Positions 44,101-55,469 of a stretch of DNA of 64,000 nt are shown one piece after another (position 1 is the first letter of the stretch; every line of letters starts with the position of its first letter). The notes beneath the pieces were generated by a model. The model was not told where the DNA came from and made no database searches. It was given only the letters and a program-made list of their open reading frames with translations. Both the position numbers and the translations under genes were made by a program. Source of the stretch: Anthoceros angustus (taxonomy: Eukaryota; Streptophyta; Anthocerotopsida; Anthocerotales; Anthocerotaceae); the NCBI GenBank assembly GCA_010909165.1, contig MU008165.1, positions 744,001 through 808,000 of the forward strand. The letters are read 5' to 3'.

Positions 44101-45796
44101 AGAATGTCACTCTGACCGTTTGAGTGAGGTGACGCTTGAGAGGGATGCTATGGTAAGATAGCCTCGGAGAGTGGCCCGAGGAATTTGATGAGATTTGTTT
44201 GAAGGGCCGGAGATGCGTCCACTTACATGCTAGGGTCAACAAGTTTGCCAAGGAGATGCGTTCCTTGTTGACAAGGAAGTTGTTGGGTCCCCACGATGAC
44301 GATGGAGATTTTGGAAGAATTGCGACCCTCAGATTCGGGACTTGAGAGTGAAATGGATGCGAAGGCTCAATGGGAGGAGCCAATGGAAGAGGAAGAGATT
44401 TCCAGCAGTAGAGTTGGTGGGGTGTCCGCGGAGTGAGCCGCACCAACACCCAACCGCCTGAGGTAATTGCGCGGGACAGACACTAGAGAGGCCAAGGCTC
44501 TACAAGAGCGCCACAAGAGGAAGAGGTAGCCCACCAAATATCAAGCCGAGACAGTGTGGAGGTTCCCGCCGCGACGACGAGTGAAGAGATCCGGACGGGA
44601 GCCCCCAAGCCAAGAGGAGGAAGATGGTGGTTGGGCCAACACCCAAGAAGAAGTAGGCGATAGTTGGTAGGGGAGTGAATGGGTCATTAAGACCCCTAGG
44701 GGTTAGTGGGATTGTTAGGAGGTAGGTTAAGAACCTTTAAGAGGCCACCTACTTAAAACCGTAAGCAACCCCACCTACCCCACCGACTTAATTAATGCTA
44801 GGGTTTGGGGAGCTCCTATAAGAGGGGAGGAGCTCCCATAATAAAATGTCATGCCTTGCTCTCCGACTGTGTGCTTGTCTTGCTACACAAGCGCGTGCCG
44901 ACCGTGTGAGGGTGCATGGTGTCCGTAGGGTCTTGAGGTGCGGTGACTGTGGTGAGGGCGGCCCCAAACCTTTCTTTCCGGAGGTAGCACCGGGTAGTGC
45001 TCGAGCGTGAGGGAGCGCATTGTGGTTGCGTGGCGGTCGCGTGAAGGAAGACCCCTAGCAAAATCCAAAGACGCGGACGCCGCAGCCAAATGTCCGCCTA
45101 GGTCCGTGAGGGCAATGCCCTATGATCTCGAGGCGCTGGGGAGGCTGTGAGGGCCAGATAGTTAGCTAGGAAGAGTGGAAGAGGTAGATTAGAGAAGAGA
45201 GGAGAAGAGAGGAGAAAGAGAGAAAGAGAAAGAAAGAGAGAGCGAGAGAGCGAGAGAGTGAGAGCGAGAGAGGACGAGAGAGGAGCTAGAGAGGATAGGG
45301 AGCAAGAGAGGAGAAGGAAGGAGCAAGAGAGAAAGAGAAAAGACAAAAAGAGAAGAGAGGAGGAAGAAACCTAGAAAGAGAGGGAAGGTGAAATTTCAAG
45401 GGTCGTGATAAGAGCTTGAGGGGCGGCCCCAAATTTGTCATGAGAAGGGTCTTAGGGAGTGTAGGAACTGCTGGTGGGAGGATTGCCTTGTCACGGTGAT
45501 TTGGGTCCCAAGGTCGCCACGCAGATTGGGCGGTGCCTCTCATGACGTAGGTCCGCTACCGACGAGTCATCGCGTAGGGTAGTGTGACTTACCGAGGGTG
45601 GGTCACCGTGGTGGCGCCCGTAGGAGGGGCAAGTACCGGGCGCCTGTGACGGAGTCGAGCCGAGAGGTCGGCCGTGAGGGCGCACCTCCATCCGGGAAGG
45701 GCTCTACCCTTCGTGGAACGAAACCTATTGTACGAACCGACAAAGGGGATAAGTGTGCCGCTGGTCGAGGTTCCGGGTCCCGGAACCTCCCACCAC
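41148..45796 (+). repeat. 3' LTR, 4649 bp, with internal duplication
   Basis: Same start as the 5' LTR and same landmarks. A 333-bp tandem duplication (42000-42333 and 42334-42668) is absent from the 5' LTR. LTRs are identical when an element inserts, so this arose later, at a GGAGAAA microhomology. Differences from the 5' LTR are otherwise mostly 1-5-base indels. The end reads CCACCAC without the final A. Confidence 0.88.
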
Positions 45797-47358
45797 GTAT
45801 ACACCGAGCCTCACAAGTACATGTTGTTATGTATCGATGGCATGGATCGAAAAAACATCCTTACCGCATACTTAGATGGCCTAAGGAGCTAAAGGAAGAC
45901 CGTGTTATCGTCCATGTGGTGGGGTGTATGATCCACAATCACACGTTCAAGTCGGCGATTCTACCACGCAAATTTGGAATGATGCTAATTTAACCATATG
46001 CATTATCCAAGATGTGATACATACATATGTTGGCTTACTTCCCAAGGTTCTATATTTGCAACTGGACAACACATGTCGGAGAACAAGAATCAACTGCTTG
46101 CTTATCCGAATATGCTCGTGGAGCGGGACTTTGAAAAAGTGAAGGTGGGCTTTCTTCTTGTAGGTCACACACATGACCAGTGGACCAAATGTTCTCGTGT
46201 TTTTCCAAACATTTGAAGCACAAAGAGGCAAAAACTCTTCCGTCATGCGTGATATATTGAGCAAGGCTTTCACGCCAAACCCGTAAGTGAAGGTCCCGAC
46301 CGAGGTTCCGATCCGTTCTTTCGTCGGCCTTTGAAAAAGCCGCACGGAAGTTTAAAGTCGGGTTCGCAAGCTAAACAATCTATCATACCAACACCAATTC
46401 AAAATCACGCGGGAGGAAAAGTCAGGCAGGGGTAAAGTAACCATTATTCGGAGTAAACAGTATTCGACCTCACCGTTATGGGAAACAGAAGATGGGCTGG
46501 AGTTCTTGTCTTTTATTCCAAATGCTGAGATTGGACCTACAACCCTGCTAGCTCTACAGGCCAAGGACAAGAAAGGCAGTGATGGAAGCCTCACAGCACG
46601 AGATGGAGTAGACCACTTAAGGAAGGGTTTGCAAAAACTGTCAACATATCTAACCGCGGTGAGGAGGAGTGGTGGAGTGACTTCTGGGAGGATCAAGAGG
46701 AGATCGCAACTATTGTGGACAATAACATTGGCCTTTGTCTGAAAAGACAGTGGAAGTGGTATGACAGATCTGCAGCAGATGCACTTGTACCACCTGTGCA
46801 GGTTCCGGAGGAGGCTATATTGGACGAAGCCTTATTGCGAGACGTGCCTCAACGGGACATGTACTTGGGTGCTTACCAGAGTGTGGAAAGACGGGAACAA
46901 GAGGTCGAGCGGATGAATGGTGACATCATGGAGATAAAAAGGTATGTTTATTGTCACCTTGTGAGGGGACACTCAGGGCATTCGGGTTGCAAAGGTCTTG
47001 AGTGTGCACATGACCGATGACCCCTACTTCGTGCACTGGTGGCGAACCGAGCACAGATGCATACGAGGGCAAGTATGTCGGAATACTTTGTTAGGACCGG
47101 AGGACAGAACTACCTCCTACCAACAAAGGTGCAAAAGCATGGAAGCCTCCCAACATTCGTTGTTTGTCCATAAGACATCATTGTACTATGGGTTCAATCT
47201 CACTTCTAGGAAACATCAGACGTGGGATAAAAAGCTATCAAAGAGAAGTTAAGTGCCCTCCGTCCCCATCTTCAACCCCGCACTCCTCATCGGTGGACGA
47301 GGATGATGGGGATGACGCAGTCTTGGGCATGGAGAACCCGGCGGTCTCGAGTCGGTGA
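45797..47358 (+). pseudogene. DUF7869-type gene, 3' part
   Basis: Resumes in the frame left at 30552: TEPHKYMLLCIDGMDRKN, then ELKEDRVIVHVVGCMIHNH, LLPKVLYLQLDN, ENKNQLLAYPNMLVERDF and VKVGFLLVGHTHDQ (46140-46180). Further on come REEKSGRGKVTIIRSKQYST, EFLSFIPNAEIGPTTLLAL and, after a small intron starting GTATGT at about 46942, AKVLSVHMTDDPYFVHWW. The end is YQREVKCPPSPSSTP and an acidic tail stopping at 47358. The IDGMD, LQLDN...ENKN and VGHTHD blocks are hallmarks of the family. The LQLDN and GHTHD acidic/His residues recall a nuclease- or transposase-like fold, but that is speculation. Several frameshifts are present. Confidence 0.65.
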
Positions 47359-48105
47359 GGAGTGAATAACCGAACGGCTTCAAATATATTCCACATGGTC
47401 GCTCCTAAGAACTTATGGCGCAACCCTTTGTAACACCCTTTGCGATGGCATGCCGCACTCCTTCCGCACCACATTTTGTGCGTCTATTCCTAGTGGCCCC
47501 TTCCATTGTCACCGGGCCCGCCATGGCTCTGCTCGCTTAGTGGAATTCGTTTAATGGTGGCGCCAACCCAATGTTTCCGTGAAACTTGGCCTTTCCAGCC
47601 AAGATGCCAAATTGTGGTTTTGTTGAGGGTTCACAAGAACATGGTACACTACAAGAGATTTCTCCGCTCACACGGATATCAAAACCATGTTGGACATGGT
47701 GCTGTGGAATGGCTAAGGGCCTTTGCCATAGGTGATGCGATGGCATGCCGCCATCGCTGCGCTGTGTAGTTTCCTCACCTTTCTACCATAGAGGAACCGA
47801 CATTTTCCATACCTTGCCACCGTAAATGTGAACCGGATGCAAAAGTGGCTTCCATTCCCTTCACTATAAGACAATATATTGTAAACAACATCGGGTTTCG
47901 GATCCCAGACAAAGGAGTGTGTGCTAAATCATTGCAAACCCCTGGGGAATGTCCCCACCTGACCCTTTTTGGCGCTGGTGCTCCTGGTAAATTTGAAGTA
48001 GAATGTGATTTTGACCATAATTTTGAACACATTATCCGCGACTACATACATGAACAGCGATTTAGTGACCATCCACAACCCGGTTCAGCGTATATTCATG
48101 CATAA
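47359..48105 (+). pseudogene. unidentified coding-like segment
   Basis: Open frames of 87 codons (47506-47769) and 86 codons (47845-48105), the second starting MASIPFTIRQYIVNNIGFRI and ending HPQPGSAYIHA. The second contains FEVECDFDHNFEHIIRDYI and looks protein-like, though a truncated minus-strand copia ends in the same place. I recognise no domain. It could be a host gene fragment downstream of the DUF7869 gene. Confidence 0.3.
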
Positions 48106-49534
48106 AGCCGCTTGATGTATATTCCGCCGGTTCAAATATTATCGTGTTATTGTGTGGTTGGTCTAATTCATCCACTAAATTATGCTGTGCAGGCGCATCT
48201 AACAACTGATCATTGACAGGTGCTAGAATGGGGACAGCTGCTACTGGTGTGGTTTGGGCTGTAAGATCGTAAGAATTCAACCATATCAAGATCGTAAATC
48301 GCTTGTATTATCAATGGACTGATCTAATGGAAGGTGGCCATACAAGGAAGGTTGTGGAAGAGGCTCATGGCTAGTGGAGGACCGGAGATGTGCATTCGTA
48401 ATAAAACTCTCATTGAAGCTAACACTACGGGCCAAGGTAAGTTGCTTAGTGTAAGGGTTGTAGAGCCTATAACCTTTGGAAGTGTCGAATAGCCGACAAA
48501 ATGTGCTTGGTTGCCCGATTATCCATCTTTCCTCTCTTGTCACAGTACATAAGCATATCTTTGAAAATCGAAGATGGCTGATTCGAGGTTTAGAAGTATG
48601 CCATCTCTCAAAAGGTGTGTGATCAAATAAGGGCTTTGGCGGCATTGTATGAACATAGTTTACAACAATAATACCGCCTAGTATCCTCGGGGTCGCCCGC
48701 CAATGAGTGTAGCCCTGCATCTTTCATGTAACGTGCGGTTGTAACGTTCTGCGAAAGAGTTTTGTGCAGGGTGGTATGGCACAGTAAGTTGGTGGATGAT
48801 TCCTTTCTCCCTCGTAAGGACCGAAAACATGGTCGAGGTACTGCATTGTCATTGCAATCTCTTTAGTGTTTTTCCGCTTGTGTTTCAGCCATGTGCACGT
48901 ATTCTACAAACTTGTCATATGTTTGGTGTCTCGCCATGCAGAAATATAAGGTGCAAAAGTGACTCCATTCATCCGTAAAGGTTAAAAATAGATAGCTCCA
49001 CCAAAGAGCTCGTGGACATGGGTCCACATATATCGAATGGACCATATCGAGAAGGCACGCTTTTGTAGGCTCGGGGTCATTATATGGCTCATGAGCCATC
49101 TTCCCTACTTGACAGCTTCTCACGTAAAAGGTGATCAAGAACTTTAAATGTTAAAGCATCTTTATATAGTTCGCTTACCAACCCGTCGATGTAGGTGATG
49201 TCAGGTGACACATGCGATAGTGCGAGCAAAGTCTTATCCACATCAGTCGGCGTCAATAACTAATGAGCGGTCAAGATACCTCAAACCTATATAGGTCATG
49301 ATATACCACTCCAAAGTAGGAGGGATGTATCATATGTCGATGTAACCATGCACGATAGGTGTAAAACTACTTGTAGCTCATGGTCCAAATAAGCTGATAG
49401 ATAGCAAGTTCTTAGTCATGCTGGGTACATGGAGTACGTTCAAAAGATGTATCTCTTTGTCTCCTCCTGTGGGTAACAGACTTCTCCTAAGCTCGCTACG
49501 GCCAAACCACCGCTATCACGAAAGACAAATTGAC
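48106..49534 (-). pseudogene. pol: outer copia element, protease to integrase (left of insertion)
   Basis: Minus-strand Ty1/copia pol. The protease tail reads NVLHVPSMTKNLL near 49440. The integrase has SCQVGKMAHEPYND, YVDPCPRALWWSYLFLTF and the C-terminal block YRLYNPYTKQLTLARSVSF (48480). A variable linker follows to about 48106. The RT, RNase H and 3' LTR are missing. It joins the other half at 56739 once the inner copia is removed. Confidence 0.75.
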
Positions 49535-49820
49535 TGATAAAATACATATAGTTTAGGGCACTATTCACTAGGGCACCTTTACTTATGCTTTAATTTATCT
49601 CTAGGGCATTAAGTAGTTACTTAGTTAGTTGTCCTAGGAGGTTAGTTGTCCTAGGAGGTTAGTTGTTATATTAGTTACAACCAACTGACGGTTATAACAA
49701 CTTATGGTTATAACCGTCTAACCACCTAACCACCTTGCCTATAAATAGGCTTTGTACTTTCTATTATATACATTGTAATGCAAGCATCTTTTATGCTAGA
49801 GCTTAGCATGATTTTCATCA
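49535..49820 (+). repeat. 5' LTR of inner copia (286 bp)
   Basis: Matches 56470-56733 closely. It has a TATA box, CCTATAAATAGG, at 49738-49749. The stretch GTTGTCCTAGGAGGTTA is present twice here and once in the 3' LTR, accounting for most of the 22-bp length difference. Confidence 0.92.
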
Positions 49821-49834
49821 TGGTATCGAGCAGC
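49821..49834 (+). other. primer binding site, tRNA-iMet
   Basis: TGGTATCGAGCAG immediately after the LTR resembles the usual copia site TGGTATCAGAGC with one base missing. Confidence 0.75.
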
Positions 49835-51545
49835 TTTTGCTCTTGATGCTAGAGCTACTTTCCTATTTCCTCCTAAGGCATCCATTCTCCTATGCTTCCT
49901 TTCCAATTAGATCTTTAAATGGAACTTCTATCTGGAGATCTCGCCTTTGGCAGCAAATGGATCAAGCTCAAGATCATGCTTTAAGGATGCACAATTTGTG
50001 CATCAAATCCTTGCCCTGCACCATGAATTCACCAAATCCCACTAAACAAGGAGTTTGGAGAAATATCAAGGCAAGGCAAGAGAAGCAAAGAAGGACCACA
50101 AAAACAACAAAGTGCATGGTGTGAAGAGCTTGAAGTAGTCTCTAAACAAGTTGCTAATTTCATTGGATCTATTTTGATTAAGTCACCGGATCAAGGGAAT
50201 TTGATTAGACTTGCTACAAGACCTACTTACCTCTTTTGATTTATTGCAAGTTTCGCAATCCAATTAGCTCTTCAACATATTCCTAACTTGGTTGCTGGCC
50301 CTTCATTTCCGGCTTGAATAATTTGCTAGAAACTCTTGGTTGCATAAAGAGTAACATTAGACTTACCCAAAAATCCAATCATTCTAATTTTGCCTTTTGC
50401 AACAAGAAATTAGCAATATTCGAGATCATCTAGATAGGCTCCTTCCCAAAGGAGATTGATTTTGATGATGAGATGATATTCGTAAATATAGCTGGCCAAG
50501 CCGAGATGATCTGCTCCGAATGCGCATGTCCTTTCTCCGCCCGCGGCGATCGGAAACCAAGTGCGCCTATCGGACAAATTAATCGTCTATTTTGAACTCA
50601 CCTGCGATGGCTGGAGTAAATGTTGACGACTTCGATATTAATCAACTTGAAAAAGTTAAAAGCAGTGGCTAGAGGAGCAGAAGGCCAAATGGCTTGAAGA
50701 TGAGAAGAAGAGTTGGGAAGCCAAAGGCTAAAGAAAAACTCAAACATGATCCAAAGACGCCAACGGGTTCATGGAGATAGCTTTAAGGAAAGGATAGATT
50801 CAATGGAAAAGGATATGATGTATGGAGTATTCGCATGAAAGGAGTATTGCGGCGTGAACTATGGGATATAGTGAGTGGTTCCAATGATCGTCCCATGTGG
50901 GATTCGACTCTAGAAGAATGGGACAATAAGGATCAAGGCCCAAGATATTCTAGTGAGTGGACTTCCAATCCATGGTTCGCCAAGTTTCAAGCCGATTCCT
51001 CCAAGGACATGTGGGACCGCCTTGCCCAATTATATTCATCTAAGGATGTAATGAGCTTGTTGTCACCACCCGCAATTTTCATAATCTCAAGATGAGAGAG
51101 AATGACTCATTGACAATCATATCGATTTTCGAATCGCCAAGTCCAACCTTGAAGCAGCATCCGGCACCAAGTTGACCGAACAATCCTGTTTTATGACTCT
51201 TCTCGCCTCTCTACCACCCTCCTACAGGGCTTTCGTGACTACTCAAAATGCAGTTCTCCGAACTGCTCAGAGAAATCATGAAGCCTCAGGTGATGCCAGC
51301 TTGGATTTAAGCGTCACCGAATTGATTGGAGCAATCATACAGGAGGACCAAAGTCGTCGACATGAATCCAGATCAACCAGACAGCAGGTGATGTTCACTG
51401 GAAGGGGTAGAGGAAGAGGTCGAGGCCGAGGTCGCGGCAGAGGACCTGTTTCTTCACGACCCAATCCCAACCAATATTCACAGGGCGGTGAATACTGCCT
51501 TCTTCAAAGACCGCAAGAGGTAATAAGAAGACGTTATTTGTAATT
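49835..51545 (+). pseudogene. gag: gag of inner copia, broken
   Basis: The gag core runs from about 50600: GYDVWSIRMKGVLRRELWDI (in shifted frames), MWDRLAQLYSSKDV, then LLASLPPSYRAFVT, the standard copia capsid pattern. A Gly/Arg repeat (RGRGRGRGRGRG, 51405-51455) and a zinc knuckle remnant (CNWC, with the last Cys changed to Ser in NHMEKDS) follow. The 790 bases before 50607 are also partly open and may be an N-terminal extension. Several frameshifts. Confidence 0.75.
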
Positions 51546-52660
51546 GGTGCAATCGAACCATATGGAGAAGGACTCCAAGAAAAAGAAGAACGGCGAGCCT
51601 AGGAAGGAGGTCGCCTCTGGAGCGCATGTTGTAGTGAAGAAACAATCTTCCACAACAGCTCTCACTCGCATGGCATCATCAAAGCCATCAAACCAATATT
51701 GGTATTTAGACGTGGAGCTACATCACATATCTGTCACAACAAAAACTCTTTTGAGTCTTATTCGCCACAGGACACCGTGAGTCTCACGGGCGATCACAAC
51801 CTCCCATCTCTGGTGTAGGTTCAGTTGTTCTCAGATGTTCTTCAGGCCAAGTTCTCTCTCTTTCCCATGTCCTTCACGTACCATCCATGTGTAAAAATCT
51901 AGTGTCTGCGCTAGCTTATGTTCCGAACATAGCATGCAAGTCATTCTTCATGCAGATAGTTGTCTTATTTCCCATCTCACAAGTAAGTCACATACTATCT
52001 GCTCCGGCACACTAGAGGACGGCCTATACAAACTATCCGTCCAAGTGGGTCCCTTACATAGCATGAATGTAGCCACCCACAATTCTGCCACCTCCTCCAA
52101 CACCACACTTTGGCATTGCCGTCTAGGTCATCCTAATAGCCAAAAACTCATCCAAATGTCTAAGGGAAATTTTTATAGAACACCTTCCCTATCCAAGATA
52201 GAACCCCTATCCTGGTGCGAAGCCTATGTCACCACCAAAAGGCACCAGGCTCCCTTCCACAACCACTCTCCCCAGCGGGCCACAGCACCCCTTGAGTTGG
52301 TCCACACAGACATTTGCGGCCCTATTTCTGCACCATCCTTTACCGGTTGCAGATATTTCTTAACATTCATAGATGATTATTCTCGTTTTGTCCTCACATA
52401 CATCCTGAAACACAAAAGCCAAGCCTTTCAGTTTTTCAAGGACTACATGATGTGGGCAGAGAGACTTACGCATGAAAACTCAAGACCCTCCGTTCCGACA
52501 ATGGAGGAGAGTTTACATCTCATGAATTTGCTGATTTTTGTCGAGCTGAAGGCATAGCTCAACAACTCACAGTTGTACATACACCTCAGCAAAATGGCGT
52601 AGCAGAGAATAAGAACCTACGCCTTCAAGAGATCACAGGTTGCTTGCTCTCCCAAGCTAA
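51546..52660 (+). pseudogene. pol: protease and integrase core of inner copia
   Basis: The protease active-site region reads YWYLD then, one frame over, GATSHICHNK. The 207-codon frame 51934-52557 contains LWHCRLGHPNSQKL (zinc-binding pre-integrase), LELVHTDICGPISAPSF and YFLTFIDDYSRFVL (first and second catalytic Asp region). The DNGGEF and Glu blocks follow in shifted frames. Confidence 0.82.
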
Positions 52661-53231
52661 ATTATCCAAGACTTATTGGGCAGAGGCCATGCTTTCAGCA
52701 ACCTATCTCATCAATAGACTGCCGACATCTGCAGTCCAAGGTATGACACCTTATGAAGCCTTTATTGGTAGGAAGCCTTCAATCGACCATCTTCGAGTTT
52801 TTGGATCTCCCGCTTATGTCTTTATACCTAAAGCACAGCGAAAGAAGCTAGATCCTAAGGCAGCCAAGTACACTTTCATTGGCTACACAGAAGGCATCAA
52901 AGGATACAAACTATTTGATCCTGCTACCAGGAAGCTCTTATATGCCAGGAGTGTCACTTTTAATGAGTCCCACATACTTTCACCTTCAGTGGGAGCTCCT
53001 GCGGACACTACTCATGATGTTCTTCCTCCTGAGAACACCGAGTATTCATCTTTTGATGATAATGATTTCATAACTCAACATATTGTCCCCGCCCTGCTCC
53101 TGTTGTTGCACCTATCTGCGGAGGAGGAGGAGCTACATATCCTCGACGCCTCCGACCCACGACTCGGATCCCGATATCAAGAACCTCAACACCTTGAGGA
53201 CATCCTCGAGAGGACATCAAGAACCTCTTGA
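52644..53231 (+). pseudogene. pol: integrase C-terminus and linker of inner copia
   Basis: A 195-codon open frame: KTYWAEAMLSATYLINRLP, LRVFGSPAYVFIPKAQRK, YTFIGYTEGIKGYKLFDP and SVTFNESHI, then a Glu/Leu-rich linker. This is the best preserved part of the element. Confidence 0.85.
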
Positions 53232-53385
53232 GGATGATTATCGTCGAAGATGAGCCCGCTTCTCCTATATCTGAACCACTCATGAAGAGGTCGCCGTTGA
53301 TGATGAACAACTGCACCAAGGTACAACCCGAGAACTAGACCGATTATTTGGGACTGCAGGATGGAAAGAACCACCCCAGGATACC

Positions 53386-54994
53386 TTGCTACCTTTGATG
53401 ATCCTATTTCTCCCTTCTCCCTTTTCACCAGTGCCTATAAAGCCACTGATCCCAAGAACCTCGACCTTGAAACAAGCATTTTCCTCTCCTGAGAAAGACT
53501 TGTGGAAAGTAGCAGTAGATTCTGAGTATAACTCATTAGTTAAAAACTCGACATGGGAATTGGTGAAACCACCTAAGGCGAAAAATAGTGACTAGCAAGT
53601 GGGTATTCAAAATCAAACGAAAGGGTGATGGTTCCATTGAGAGATACAAGGCACGATTAGTGGCTAGAGGGTTTACCGGATCCACGGTTTAGATTATCTA
53701 CCCCATGCCACTTATGCACGTTGCCAAGTTTGCCTCCCTAAGAATGATCTTAGCCTTAACCACACAACATGACCTTCACCTCCACATGATGGATGTCAAG
53801 AACCACCGCATGGACGTCTACAAGAGGAGATCTATATGAGACACGAGGCTATGAGGTCAAGGGAAAGGAAGATTGGGTGTGCAAACTTATTAAGTGCATT
53901 TATGGCAAGCAATCAGCAAAGAATGGAATGTCACATACATGTCAAGCTAGTTAATCGTGGCTTCAAACGAAGCAAAGCCGATGCTAGCATGTACATATTG
54001 AAATCGAAGTGATATAATTTACCTTCTACTTTATGTCGACGACTTGTTTATGGCCTCATCTTCCTTATCCCTCCTGAAATCAAGGCATGGTTACGAAGTC
54101 ATTTTGAGATGATGATCTCGAGAGATGACTTATGCCCTTGGCGTTAATATCATCGGGATAGAGGCAACAAAACTCTAAGCTTAGTTCGGACTAAGTATAT
54201 TAAAGAGAGTTTAACAAAATTTGGATTAGAAGAAGCCAAACCGCCACTACCCCTTTGCTAGTGGCATTAGGCTCACCTCGAGATATGAGCCCTAAAAGCA
54301 GATACGGAGAAGCATGAGATGTCACCATATAGACATCTTGTTGGCACCGATTTACTTAAGTAACTTCACAAGACCCGACATTTCTTTTGAAGTTAGTGCA
54401 TGTTCACAGCCCTAGAGAACCGAAGGAACATTGGCTATCACCAAACGTATCTTCGATACCTCAAAGGAACTATGCACATTGGATTGACTTACAAGTACAA
54501 ACCCGCATACCCAATTTAATCCTAACAAGATATCGATGCCGACTATGTGATCCGGACACCGTAAATCAGATCCGCTATGTTCTACTATTGGGAGGTGCTC
54601 CAATCTCTTGGTCAAGTAAGAAACAACCTACAATTGCTTTGTCATCCACCGAGTCCGAGTATAGAGTCCTAACCTCGGTCTCAAAAGATATAGTTTGGTG
54701 TAGGTTAGCTTTGGGCGAACTTGGTCACCCCAACATAATCCCACACCTTTGTTCGATGATAGTCAAGGGGCCATAGCCTAGCTAGAAATCCGTCTTCCAC
54801 TCCAACAAAGCACATAGCAATTGAATACCACTACATTCGTGAAATGCTAGAAAACAAAACAATAGACATAAATTACATCCAAACTCGGAAAATCCGGCCG
54901 ATATATTAACCAAGTCATTAGGTCGTGATTTACATAGCAAACACATGAAGAGTTTAGGGATACTAGATATCAAGTCTAAACCACATAACTCATA
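53386..54994 (+). pseudogene. pol: reverse transcriptase and RNase H of inner copia
   Basis: RT begins DLWKVAVDSEYNSLVKNSTW and continues with WVFKIKRKGDGSIERYKARL. The catalytic box reads LLLYVDDLFM (54026-54055). RNase H has WSSKKQPTIALSSTESEYR, then KTIDINYIQT and a stop after GILDIKSKPHNS at 54994. Many small frameshifts lie between the blocks. Confidence 0.82.
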
Positions 54995-55019
54995 GCTATA
55001 GAGGAACATAAGTGGGCAA

Positions 55020-55469
55020 CTAAAAGTTAACCTTGGCTACAAGCCACAGTTTGTCCAAATGATCAAGTTCCTCTTCTATTTCTAAATAGTCTTCATAGTA
55101 TTCACGAGCTTCGCTCCAATGCCCAGATCCTATTCACAAAATTTAGGAGTCATGTTAATATAAAAATAAATAAATAAATTATTAAATGCTATTTAAGTCA
55201 TAAATGGCATTAGGGTACTTACTATAAGTATGCTTAGTGTCCTTCATACTCAGCACATGGGGCAGCTCCCAACCATACCATTTTGATTCCTTTCTTATGG
55301 CAAACATATTCTGGGGCATGGTAACTATCCTTATCCCGGGGCATATCAAGTGGGTAGCTTTCATCAAACTTCCCATAGGAAGATAGCATCCGTATTGCAT
55401 ATCCTGTCCTTGTTGCTTGAGGACCACTCTTTGTGGGATAGCAATCCTCAAGTGATCCGTGCCACACAC
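55020..55469 (-). pseudogene. captured host-gene fragment, two exons with intron
   Basis: On the minus strand an exon (about 55469-55223) reads SLEDCYPTKSGPQATRTGYA, SYGKFDESYPLDMPRDKDSY and HAPEYVCHKKGIKMVWLGAA. A 91-bp intron with GTAAGT donor (55222) and AG acceptor (55130) follows, then an exon 55129-55020 reading SGHWSEAREYYEDYLEIEEE and LDHLDKLWLVAKVNF stop. It is opposite to the element's transcription and not a copia protein. I do not recognise the family. An intron in this orientation survives retrotransposition, which fits capture as antisense sequence. Confidence 0.6.

Larger units (their letters stand above)
30553..45796 (+). mobile_element. Ty3/gypsy retrotransposon, Tat/Athila type, 15.2 kb
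   Basis: Direct LTRs (30553-34917 and 41148-45796) begin TGTGGAACGCCAAATTTTGG and the left one ends CA. A tRNA-Asp primer site follows the 5' LTR and a purine tract precedes the 3' LTR. Internal order is gag with two zinc knuckles, protease, reverse transcriptase, RNase H, integrase, which is the Ty3/gypsy order. tRNA-Asp priming, very long LTRs and large size point to the Tat/Athila branch. There is no env. The target duplication is imperfect: GGATAC before, GTATAC after. Frameshifts interrupt gag and pol, so it is non-autonomous now. Confidence 0.9.

Noticed and set aside
45797-47358. Envelope-like ORF of the gypsy element
   Set aside because: It lies outside the 3' LTR and continues the interrupted DUF7869 frame from before the 5' LTR.
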